Below are positions 10,659 to 20,118 of a stretch of 64,000 nt of DNA, in pieces. Source of the DNA: Drosophila miranda (lineage: Eukaryota > Arthropoda > Insecta > Diptera > Drosophilidae); assembly GCF_003369915.1 (NCBI RefSeq), contig NC_046674.1:3534001-3598000 (forward strand), read 5' to 3'. The notes beneath the pieces are model-generated. The model saw only the letters and a list, made by a program, of their open reading frames with translations, searched no databases and was not told the origin of the DNA. The number at the start of each line of letters is the position of its first letter. The stretch's first letter is position 1. Position numbers and translations under genes: made by a program.

Positions 10659-12389
10659 TCACGGCACAAAAAGCTCGGCTCCATTGCCCGGGAGGGTGGC
10701 AAACACAACCTCGTTGAAATCATTTGGCTGATGGCGCTCCAAGAGATGGGGCGGCAATTGAGAATAGTAGTCCCGCTTTAAAGCCTTTATATACTTTGCA
10801 GCATCTTCCTGGGAATCGCACATGGCCACAATGCAGCCACCCCAACTGAAAGAAAGGCAGGCCGGATTTGGTTAGGCTTTTAGGGATAGGATAGGGCATC
10901 ATGCTTTTACTCACCCGGCTCCTGTAACGCGAGCGCTGACATTCTGCTTTTCGGATATGGCAATCAGACGCTCGACATCTGGATGCGAGCATTCATAGAG
11001 CTCGCGCAGGCTCTCGTGAGATTGTCGCATGAGCAACCCCAACTGCTTGATATCTTCCTCGCTGGCATGTAGCGCCAACTGCTCACAAATCTTACGGAAT
11101 TTAACCACGCGTCCAGATTCTGTGCGAATACAACAAAATATACAATAATGAAAACGTTATATTTAGGTCCAGGTCCACTCACCCTGAATAACGTGCAAGG
11201 CACGCTGGCGCAGTTTAAACTGCTGCATGTGCTGCGTGTTGGCCGTGAGGTACTTGGTCTCCAGCTCCTGCTCTGTAATTCCCCATTCCTGGCAGATATC
11301 GGCTCGCGTATAAACCAATTTAGTCAGCTTCTCTTTAATAAAGCTCTCAAACGTCTCATTGTTCATGCCACAGGCCTCCTCCAGGTCAATGAATCGGATG
11401 ATTTCCTGCCAATTACTTAGATTTTTGTGCCTGGCCAGCCAACGCGTTGCAAGGCGGCACTCCACCACCCGCTCATTGTAGTCCGACGAGGCAGCCTTGT
11501 TCTTCTGCGCCAAACTGTTGGCCACCACAAAACACTTGCCTGCCGGCAGGATCACCGGGGTTCCATTGAGCTGTGGGTGAAATTCGATGTGATGGGCACA
11601 GCCTTCCCGGCCCAAGTAGGCAATGGCCTGGTCCATGCCCCCGCTATGGGTGCCAATGTACTGCTCACACTTAGCTGAAATGGACGCCAGCTCCTTGCGA
11701 TCCAGCTTCATGCCCTGGACATACGCTGTGGCCAGAACAGCAGAGCTGACCATGGCACTGGAACTGGATAGACCAGCAGCCAGAGGAACGTTTCCGTCGA
11801 CTGCAATGCGCATTCCGATGGGACTAAATTTCTTCCTGCCAAGATGTTCTTCAATTCCTCTGACGCCACACATGAAGTATTTATACCATGCCGGGCCGCC
11901 AGGTAGTGGAAGTTCAACGCTGGAACGTAATTAGTCAGTCAGTAAGTCAGCTATTACTTTTGGGGAAAGGAAACAATCACCAACCTGAGGCTTTTCAAGT
12001 CACACTGAAAGTTCTGGAAATTGGCCTGGTCCAGATTGCGCAGCTGCAATTGATGCAGCTCTGTGGGATTACTTCCCACTGCCAGCACAATGCTTTGGGT
12101 AACGGCCATGGGAAGCACGGAGTAGCCGCAATAGTCCACATGCTCGCCTATGATGTTGACCCTGCGAAAAGATACTGTCAGCTACAGGTACTGTTTAAAT
12201 AAACGGAAGGACTCACCGTCCGGGCACGCGAACAAAGAAATCCGGCTCTGCTCCAAACTGTTCCTTGAAAAAGGCGCCCAGTCTTTGCATGCGGCCATAC
12301 ATTTTTGCATCTGGCTGAAGCTTCTGTTGGGCAACGATCTCGATCCCGGGACCCAGAATGTCACCAGTTCCATTCCCATTGGCAGTCAT
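10659..12389 (-). CDS. Galk: GALK2-type galactokinase / N-acetylgalactosamine kinase
   Basis: Five exons (12389-12217, 12161-11985, 11919-11183, 11119-10915, 10845-10659) sum to 493 codons, 492 residues. GHMP-kinase signatures are all present: [19 protein letters not shown] (about 60-75, crossing the first intron), the ATP loop [11 protein letters not shown] (about 162-172), [14 protein letters not shown] with the catalytic Asp, and the C-terminal RVTGAGWGGC. Sequence details ([33 protein letters not shown]) resemble vertebrate GALK2 more than GALK1. Known role: ATP-dependent C1 phosphorylation of galactose or GalNAc, entering the Leloir or salvage pathway in the cytosol; which sugar is preferred cannot be told here. 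The small 63-69 bp introns have good splice sites and all phases match. The symbol is the usual fly name and is offered tentatively. Confidence 0.93.
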
Positions 12390-13414
12390 GTTTACCTCTA
12401 ACCGTAAACAGAAACAAACGTTTAATTATAACATTTTTTTTGTTTTGTGTTGTTTTTCAGCTGTTGTGGTGCGTCGAACCGTAAACGTGTCGCAACCAAC
12501 AGTCATAACTCGTTAAGCTGAAAACAGAGTACAGCTATTTAAATGCTGATTAGAAACAATAAAACACACAACCAGCCACATTTACGTCAGGTTGGGGCAA
12601 AAAAAATACTAATCCGCCAATTTCACCTTATCAGAATGTCAAAACAGCCATTAACACACACACACCGATTGCCTAACATACCGCTTATCAGTCGGGGAAG
12701 TGTTGTATCACTGTAAATGCATTTTATTGATGCAAATTGAACTTCTTAATTGAGAAAAACAAGCGGAAAGCCGGCATTTAAAAATGTAGAGAATTTGGGA
12801 GAGAGAGAAAGAGCGCGACAGATAGCAGCTGATATGCAATGGTTGCCAGGGTTTCATACTTACTTACCCAATATATTCTTATCGTTCTTTTTATAGGTCA
12901 CAAACGCTCTTGAAGAAGCCTCTGGGCGTTATCAGGGGAGGAGTATTAGTCTTTGGTGCGAACGCTACGGATTCCAACCAGTAACTGAGTGATTCCGGCC
13001 TGCACCGTTTCCGTTTTGTTTAGCCCGGGAATGGAATGTGTACGTGTCTGTAAGAGTCTGTATACTGAAATCAGCAACACAACTTGTTGAGAGTATTGTT
13101 TACATATTGTTAGCCGCTAACTAGGTTACGGCACTCTCCTGATATGATACTTTTCTTGTTCTTTCAAACTTGTTATGCTATCAACCATGAACGATGCTAA
13201 ACGTTTGTTTTTGAGTGTTCCTTCAGCTGATAAGATGATCATTCAAAATGAGAAATCGTTAAAGTTTTGGCACTGCGGATATTTTGTTCTATCGATGAAC
13301 TGCCACCACCAGCGATCAGCTGTCACGAACAGTGCTATCGAAGCACTGCCATCTCAATTGCGTGCCCAGCTGAAGCTCTCTCTCCTATTCTAAAACGTTG
13401 CCTCTTTTAGCTTC
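12390..13414. other. Intergenic, upstream of the galactokinase-family gene
   Basis: No gene is recognised. CAGCTG E-box-like sequences occur near 12459 and 12826. GA-rich and CA-rich short runs are present. A 72-codon open frame at 13175-13393 has no family resemblance. Confidence 0.45.
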
Positions 13415-14120
13415 CTGGGCGAACTCGCAGAAGCCTCGCAACATTGCCGTGTATGCCATGAAGGTTTCGGCTCTTCTGGACAGATGTCGACAGCCATCAG
13501 GCCATCATTCAGGCCCGAGTCGATGGCAATGAGCGTGCTGGAAGGAGTCACGGTGCTGGACCTGGAAAAACAGTCCGATATGATCTACTATTCCCATGGC
13601 AAGCAAATCGATGGAAAGAACAAGTAAGCAATGACTATGGGCTGTAATGGCTATGAGGCTATGACCTGATCCTGTAATCCCCTGCTCCCTCTCCACAGGA
13701 TAGCCCTTTTTTCCATGCACATCTCGCAGGTGAACAACATTGCCGCCTAGGGTGGATTTGTGTACTGGCTGGACGAGCGGATCACTGTCAACGGAGAGCG
13801 TCGTTGCGCGGAGCTGCAGCGTCTGTCGCAGTTCACCGACATCAGTGCCGTGTGGACACCTGATGTGAAAGTGCTGCGCATCACACGTGTCTGCACAGTA
13901 GCACAAAGTGTTTCCACATCTGCCTGGCCAGCGAGGTGACACGCAGTACTCACGACGTCTGCTCGTGCCCCAAGCATCTGATGCTACTGGAGGACAAGGA
14001 GAACTACGGCGTGTATCCGGCCTGTGGGCCAGATAATTTTATGTGAAGGGAATAGTCACATGAACAACGACTGTATATCCGCCTCCTGGCGCTGTGACAA
14101 AAGATTGTCCACTATTCGAT
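13415..14120 (+). pseudogene. Decayed partial LRP5/6 (arrow-like) receptor gene copy
   Basis: Three frames together spell the C-terminal end of an LRP5/6 YWTD beta-propeller followed by an EGF module and the start of an LDLa module. Visible pieces are PRNIAVYAMK, LFWTDVDSHQAIIQARVDG, VTVLDLEKQSDMIYYSHGKQ, then, after an intron-like gap (about 13624-13699, GTAAGC...CCACAG), ISQVNNIAA, a TAG stop at 13748-13750, FVYWLDER, FHICLASE, CSCPKHLMLLED, and finally NNDCISASWRCD. This propeller-EGF-LDLa order is that of LRP5/6 proteins. At least two frameshifts and more than one stop make it non-functional. The retained intron argues for DNA-level duplication, not retroposition. It sits beside a repeat block. 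Confidence 0.83.
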
Positions 14121-14930
14121 GACAATGATTTAGATTTAGATTTATATAATATATTTAGATATTTAGATAATATATTGATGTTATATATTAGCCATTGATG
14201 CAGCCGAACAAACTCTCAGAGATGTCACTGATTTGTTTGGCTCAAAGAGTATCTTCACATTAAATTAACGAAATATACAAAGGCCTATACACGCATCATG
14301 TCTTCAAAAACCAGCAACACTGCGACTGTTTTTTTGTTGAACTATTTTGTTTAAGCCTTGTTTTAGTCAAAAAAGCAATAAAAGCTAGAGCTAAAAACTA
14401 ACCAATCTTGAAAAAACTTTATTCATCAACGGCCTAAAATTATGTGGGCAGAACTAAGGATTTTAGTTAGCCAGAACTATTCAACGGAATCTTGAATAAG
14501 CCAAGAGTAGCCTAGAATAAGATTCATAAATCGTATAAAATTATGTGGGCATGCAAAATGTTTCACATCTAGCTAATAATATCCGACGGAATATCAAAGT
14601 TGAACAATAGGAACGACTATCCTCTCGTTTTTTTTGTTTGACCATTTTCGCTAAAACCTCTTTTTATACGCAAAATGCTATAAAAGTAAGTGTCTAAAAT
14701 AAACCAGTCAAATAGAAAATAGGTTCATTAATTGGATAAAATTACGTGGGCAGGGCTGAGGATTCTATCTATCTAGTAATATACCCCGGAATATCAAGAA
14801 CCAGGAATATGTATAATAGAACTTAAATTCGTCAGTATATTGACGGTATATTTTTTAAATAAGGTATATTTTGGTATATTTCTGAGGGTCGGACGGTATA
14901 TTTTAACGATAAATCCGCGGTCACACTGAG
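14121..14930 (+). repeat. Left block of a tandem/dispersed repeat ending in Use1 promoter motifs
   Basis: A degenerate unit with core AAATTAYGTGGGCA and a downstream CGGAATATC-type end occurs at about 14435-14490, 14536-14598 and 14737-14798. A companion element with GTTTAAGCCTTGTTTTAGTC is at about 14348-14367, with a weaker relative near 14648-14680. The block ends in repeated GGTATATTT at 14838-14915. Reverse-complement relatives lie at 17.34-18.48 kb. No coding potential or terminal repeats of a known transposon class are recognised. Confidence 0.7.
14838..14927 (+). promoter_or_regulatory. Use1 core promoter: Motif 6-like array plus Motif 1
   Basis: Several GGTATATTT copies (resembling Drosophila core-promoter Motif 6) are followed by GGTCACACT at 14919-14927, a close match to Motif 1 (bound by M1BP). 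The ATG of Use1 is 52 bp downstream. This Motif 6/Motif 1 arrangement is typical of TATA-less housekeeping promoters in flies. Confidence 0.7.
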
Positions 14931-14978
14931 CTCTAGCCCATTGACGGCTTTGTTATTGTTTATGTTTTTGGCTGAAAA

Positions 14979-15866
14979 ATGGCCACGAAGCTAAATGTGA
15001 ACATCCGCGTAATGCTGAACAACTGCGAGGAGCTGGCCAAGAACGAGGCTAACTTCTGGCGCTTGCAGAAGTTCATCAAAGCGCTGGACATAATGGTCGC
15101 CGAGCTGCAAGCCATGGACGACTCACGGAGTGCGCGCAGGATCTCCGGATACAAAGAGCGCCTCCAGGCCCTCAAGCTGACCACCGGCTACACGGAAAGT
15201 ACGAAAATCCAAACGAACGAGGTCGAGGCTGCGGAAGTATCCCTGAAGGAGATGCAGCAGATCGAGAGCACGAAGAACTACAACCACATGCGAAAGGATC
15301 TACTGGAGGGTGAGACGATTGCCAAACCAGCCACCACACCCCAACCATCACTAGCTTAATTCCCCCGTTTTGAATAGTAGATGGCGATGCCCTACGGCGA
15401 CGACGTGGCGTTGCCGAGGACGCGAGCGGCAGTGGCAGTCCCAGCGGCAGCTCCAATAGTCCGGCCACCGAAGGCAACAACTTGAACGAGGCTGTCAAGT
15501 ATTACAATCAGAAGCAGGAGAAAATCACAGAGCACATGCTCTCGCTGACGCGCAACCTCAAGGAACAGACGATGACGGCCAATCGCATTATAAAACGTGA
15601 CACCGAATTGGTGACCAAATCCTCTGGCATGGCAGATCGCAACATCAATTCGCTCAGCAAGGAGGTCGAGACCCTAGAGCAGCACTCGCGCAGTGCCTAC
15701 AAATGCTGGGCCTGGATGCTGTTTGTCTTTGTGTTCTGTACATTTGTAGGTGAGTCATTGATTAATGGAAAATGCAAGCTTGGATCCATCACTAATCTCC
15801 CGGTTTATACCTCTCATTCCAGGCATGGTGTTTTTCATGAAAATCATGAAGAAAAAGAAAACGTAG
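14979..15866 (+). CDS. Use1: Use1 SNARE (ER-Golgi retrograde transport)
   Basis: Three exons (14979-15309, 15381-15749, 15823-15866) sum to 248 codons, 247 residues, close to human USE1. The N-terminus MATKLNVNIRVMLNNCEEL resembles the USE1 N-terminal helix. A Gly/Ser linker follows. The SNARE helix in exon 2 includes LTRNLKEQTMTANRIIKRD, with Asp rather than Gln or Arg at the expected central layer, as in other USE1 proteins. A C-terminal membrane anchor (CWAWMLFVFVFCTFVG plus MVFFMKIM from exon 3) is followed by a short lysine tail. Known role: forms an ER SNARE complex with Sec22, Sec20 and syntaxin 18 and receives COPI vesicles. Poly(A) signal AATAAA is at 15880-15885. Confidence 0.93.
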
Positions 15867-16145
15867 ACTACAGTCTCCAAATAAACCTAAAGTCTCAAGA
15901 AGCTTCATGTCTTTCTATATATCAATCCGAAAAAAGCTTTAGTTCATTCTGTTCCCCGAGCTCTTCAAGAGTTCAAAAGGTTATCCAAAGCTCAGCAAAT
16001 GTTACCCCCAAATGGTTTAACAAGACAATCATTAAACGATCGAAAGCCGCCAAGCGATTTATTTATAGTTTATGTACAAGCGAAAGCATTGAGATTATGG
16101 TTTGAGCATTCATTTCATCAGCATGGGGATCCGTGGTTTTCCTTA
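15867..16145. other. Convergent 3' UTRs of Use1 and Dhpr
   Basis: AATAAA on the plus strand at 15880-15885 and on the minus strand at 16058-16063 give each gene a poly(A) signal. The intervening sequence is not coding. Confidence 0.6.
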
Positions 16146-16951
16146 CTACTCTGCGGCTATCAGCTCGGTAATGTCGCACTTGGTTATTAGCTGCAGCAGG
16201 GAGCCCGTCTTGGGGCGCTCCTGGGCCTGGGTCCAGTTTAAGAACAGACCGGCCACCTCCTTGAGGGGTGTCCAAGTGCTAAAGTCTGCGTCTGGCATCC
16301 ATTTGCGGTTCATGGGCGTGTCCAAGGTCACAGGGAGAATGGAGACGACCAGGGAGCCGCTTGGCAGACCAGAATTCGAGCCAGCAAGCGAACGTGTCAG
16401 CTGATGGACAGCCGCCTTGGCCATACCGTAGCCAATCATTCCAGGAGTGCCCTCCAATGCAGGCTTGGCCCCGGTAAGGGCCAAGAGCCCGCCCTCCTTC
16501 AAATGCTGAGCGGCAACGGCCGCCGAGATGCTCGATGTCCACACGCTCTGCTTCCACATGAGATCGGCGTTCTTGGCCAGATCCTTCTTGGCATTGCCGC
16601 CAGCCCAGCCACCGGCCACGCAGATCACGGCATCCAGCTTCTCCCCAGCGATTGCTTCTCCCACTTTACCCACCACAGTGGCCTCCTGCTCCGACCAGCT
16701 GCCATCGCGTGGCACCACAATGCTCACGTCGGCCTTGTCGTTTTCGCTCAAGTCAATGCTGCCGACCCACTGGGAGTCACATGCCGAAGGTTGGCCGAGA
16801 AACAATGAAACAATTAAAACTCGTCGATTGCAGGTGAAAGGTTTGCCTTTGGGCAGCGGATACTCACGTAGTTGTTGGCTTTGAAGTGTTCGACACATGC
16901 GGAGCCCAGTGCCCCCTTGCCACCATAGATGACGACTCGGCCTGCGGACAT
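16146..16951 (-). CDS. Dhpr: Dihydropteridine reductase (quinoid DHPR)
   Basis: Two exons (16951-16868, 16769-16146) sum to 236 codons, 235 residues, close to human QDPR (244). The short-chain dehydrogenase fold is evident: nucleotide loop VVIYGGKGALGSACVEHF at the N-terminus, VICVAGGWAGGNA, and catalytic YGMAKAAVHQLTRSLAGS (Tyr-x3-Lys). The first exon encodes exactly the first beta-alpha unit. An open frame runs through the intron and continues upstream of 16951, but the spliced form restores the conserved N-terminus. Known role: NADH-dependent regeneration of tetrahydrobiopterin for aromatic amino-acid hydroxylases, cytosolic. Confidence 0.95.
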
Positions 16952-17330
16952 GATGCGTGCTGCCAGTTTTACGGTTCAAATGAACTGATCGGGGAGAAAA
17001 ATCAAAACCGAACTTGGGCTCAGGCTCGGCTGGGGTCTTATCTATGACTCAAAGCAGCTGGGGTTTTTGAACGCGCGCAAGGTGGAGACCAGTTCTACCG
17101 GTAGTGGGAATTTATTGGAGTCGACAACACACACACACACTTGGACAGAAGCGTACGCATACACAGGGGGGCGACGCAGGCGTAGCGGCTCTTTCAATTC
17201 CAATCTCAATTTATTACAATTTAATGCTAGGGCGGCACTCACGCCGTTACTCCTTTGTATTTAATTTTTGCCTAATTCGCCAATCGGTTTGATTAAAAAA
17301 AAACGCTGAAAAATGAATCTGCGCCAGTCT
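16952..17330. other. Dhpr upstream region
   Basis: Presumed Dhpr promoter. It holds a short (AC)n at 17129-17142 and no clear TATA box or other gene. Confidence 0.35.
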
Positions 17331-18490
17331 GAGAAAATACGTCACAAACTTCAAAATATACCATAAATATACTGACGAATTATTTGTATTCAAGTTCCAT
17401 CGTTTCTGATATTCGGTTGAATATCACTAGCTAGCTAAGACTCTCAGCTCTGAGCTCATTATTTTATCCGATTATTACATTAATTTCCTACAAGATTGGT
17501 TAACTTTAAGCTCTCATCTTTATTGGATTGTGTATAAAACAAGGTTTAAGCAAAACCGGTCAACAAAAAGTTCCACTAAATTAATTTCCTTACATGTAAC
17601 TACACGCTAACTACACATTTGCTACATATGAACTACATTTACAAGTAATTACCAAAGGCGACACCTGAAGGGGAAATGTGTACGTTTCAAAATTTTTTGC
17701 CCGTTTCCTTTTCATATAAGCCCCATGGAAGCGACAGTGTGAAAAACCTCCGACATTTTTTGAAAAATTGATATTTTGATACCAAACGATCCGGGATTCG
17801 ATGCTGATCGCGAATTAGTTTTCGATGCGGCCTGGGACTTAGCTCTTAGTGGTGTTTATGCACGGTTTCTACATTGGTGCATTGCTCAAGAGGGTGAGTC
17901 CATTACGTGTCTTAAAATATACCGGAAAATACAAGGAAATACTATGAAAGATATACAAATTGCGAGGTGTGGGAGCTAGACGTGGTGGCAAGAAAATAAG
18001 AAAATCCGATAAAGTAAACGGTCTGACCCTCAGAAATATACCGAAATATACCGTCTCATTTTAAAAATATACCGTACTGAATACCGTATATACCGAATAT
18101 ACTGTCGAATTGAAGTTCTCTTAGACATATTCCTCGTTTTTGACATTCCAGGGAATATTACTAGCTAGATAGAATCCTCAGCCCTGCCCACGTAATTTTA
18201 TCCCATTAATGAATCAATTTTTTACTTTTAAATACTTCCTTTTTTGGACTTTGCCTAAGAAAATGTTTTAGCGAAAAAGGTAAAAAAAAAAAGCGTAACG
18301 TACAACGTTCCTATTGCTCAATTTAGATATTCCGTAGAATAATTCTGGCTAACTAAAATCTTCGACCCTGCCCACATAGTTTTATCCAATTGATGAATAT
18401 ATTTTCTACAAGATTAATTACTTAAAAGTACTCCCATTTACGGTATTTTGACTAAAACAAGGTTTAAACAAAAAGTTCAACAAGAAAACA
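17331..18490 (-). repeat. Right repeat block, inverted relative to the 14.1-14.9 kb block
   Basis: Reverse-complement copies of the left-block unit lie at about 17407-17470, 18143-18201 and 18327-18390 (core TGCCCACRTARTTTTATCC in the last two; the first is more diverged). The GACTAAAACAAGGTTTAAAC companion is at about 18431-18470, with a relative at about 17537-17552. TATACCG-rich stretches lie at 17350-17380, 17915-17935 and 18018-18112. The string GGTCTGACCCTCAGAAATATACC at 18019-18041 is almost the exact reverse complement of sequence next to Use1 at about 14868-14894, so the promoter-like part belongs to the repeat. Confidence 0.7.
17776..17979 (+). other. Short ORF fragment inside the right repeat block
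   Basis: An open frame of 67 codons with a protein-like stretch (ADRELVFDAAWDLALSG) ending near a donor-like GAGGGTGAGT at about 17890. GC content is higher than in the flanking repeat. No family is recognised. It could be the remnant of a captured gene exon or of a transposon ORF. Confidence 0.25.
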
Positions 18491-19529
18491 GTGGCAACGT
18501 AAGTGAGAATGGAATGTCACGTCATTTCTTACTTGTTGCTTGTTAACCGGAGTATGGACCTTTGTATACCCTGTCTCGTTAATTTTATATAATCATACTG
18601 TTTTTCAAACTGTTTTAAAACGTAATTAATAAATACATTTTCTTAATTTGATATGTTTTAGATTATGTGTCATGCAATTTGACTAGTTTCTGCATTCATT
18701 AGAGCCTGGGACGAAAGCAAAAATCGCGTCGTTTCCGTTTGCTATATTTAAACCCAACCACATGAAAAAATAAGTTTATATGGATATATGATATGTTATA
18801 TACAGTCAAATACATATTTAAACTAACTTATCAATACCAATTTTAATACTAGTCCTGGGCTCCGTTGAACTGAGCACATGGCAAGTACCCAATCATCAGC
18901 ATATGTCGATTCAAATACAGTAATTAAAGCACATAATTTAAAAATATGGAATTAGTCGATTCAAAGAGAGCCTTAACCGACTCGAAGAGAGCGAGAGCCA
19001 AAAACTCTAAATCAGGACCTCATTGAGCGCGCCAAGAGAACATTTTTGGAATTGCAAATACATATGTACATATAGCGCTTAATGTGTCATGTTTTGCCAC
19101 ACAAATCAGCCATTTTTTCTTAAAAAAAATTGGCGTTTTGAAAAGGTAACTTCTCTTCACTTCCAGAGTACACAAATATAAAGGTCAGCAAATTTAATTG
19201 AAGGGACATAATTGTGACAGCATACATATGTGGTATTCGGTCAGAGTGATGATTAATACTACCATCGGCCACACCTAATATAGTTATACCTTGCGTTCAC
19301 ATGCACACAATTGTCCCAAAGAGCGTGTGAGAGAGCGCGTGAGAGAGGGCGGAAAGCACAATAGGCCCCCGCGCGATAGTCGTACCTTTTGAAAAATTCT
19401 ACCATGCTTATAATATACTATACTAGACTTTCCACCGAATTTCCACCAGAATAATACCAATACAAAGTTCCACAGACAGAAGCTATATTGCAGAGCCGCT
19501 TTAGTACGAAGCCCCAGCTGTGTTACATC
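18491..19529. other. AT-rich intergenic sequence
   Basis: No gene is recognised. Palindromic ATACATATGTA-type motifs and a GA/GC-rich run (about 19321-19355, repeated GAGAGAGCG) are present. Parts look like degenerate repeat, but I cannot assign a family. Confidence 0.35.
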
Positions 19530-20118
19530 ACTGCACTACAAAAACGTTAAATTATTTGGTAGTAGAGAAGTTTTGCGCGGAAAATCGTAGCGTGTTGTGT
19601 TGTTTGAGGTCGATCGGTTTTTCTTTCCTATAGTTTGCTTGCCTGCGCCGCCGCCTGCCTTGCTCTGCCGCCGGACTGTCACAACACATGTTTGTGCCGT
19701 GCCACACAAAATACACAATACAGAGAAAAACACAAACAGAGTAGTCGGCGCGTTAGTTTTTCCATTTCCACTTGGAGCGGGGGCCCGTCTCAGTCTCATT
19801 CTAGTTGTGATTTTTAGGGAGTAAGTTCTCTCGTGAAAAAGTAGTCAAATAAAATATATAATAATTCCAAACGAATATCGGGAAAACACAAATAAATTTA
19901 AATAAAAATAATAAACGAATAGTAAAATAGTAAAATCAGAATAGTAAAAAGTTTGTAGAACAAACCCTCGAATTGTCCGTTAAATACACGTATCGTCGCG
20001 ATTGAGTAACCGTACAAGTAATTTAACGTAACGTAATGTGTGTGTGTGAACAACCACAACAATAAAAGTCAAAAATATCTTCGGACGCAGCGAAGGACGA
20101 AGCGGCCACTAAATAACG
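19530..20118 (+). other. bol: Probable noncoding first exon of boule
   Basis: A stretch with higher complexity than its flanks contains initiator-like TCAGTC at 19790-19795. It has two strong splice donors: A|GTAAGT at 19821 and AACG|GTAAGTGTG at 20119. The first coding boule exon has a clear acceptor (TTATCGTTCCCAG) ending at 37766, so splicing across about 17.6 kb would make this the 5' UTR. The assignment rests on position and splice sites only; it could be the start of a separate transcript. Confidence 0.35.

Noticed and set aside
13175..13393. Possible small gene upstream of the LRP pseudogene
   Set aside because: No family likeness, no signal peptide, and no convincing promoter or splice sites.
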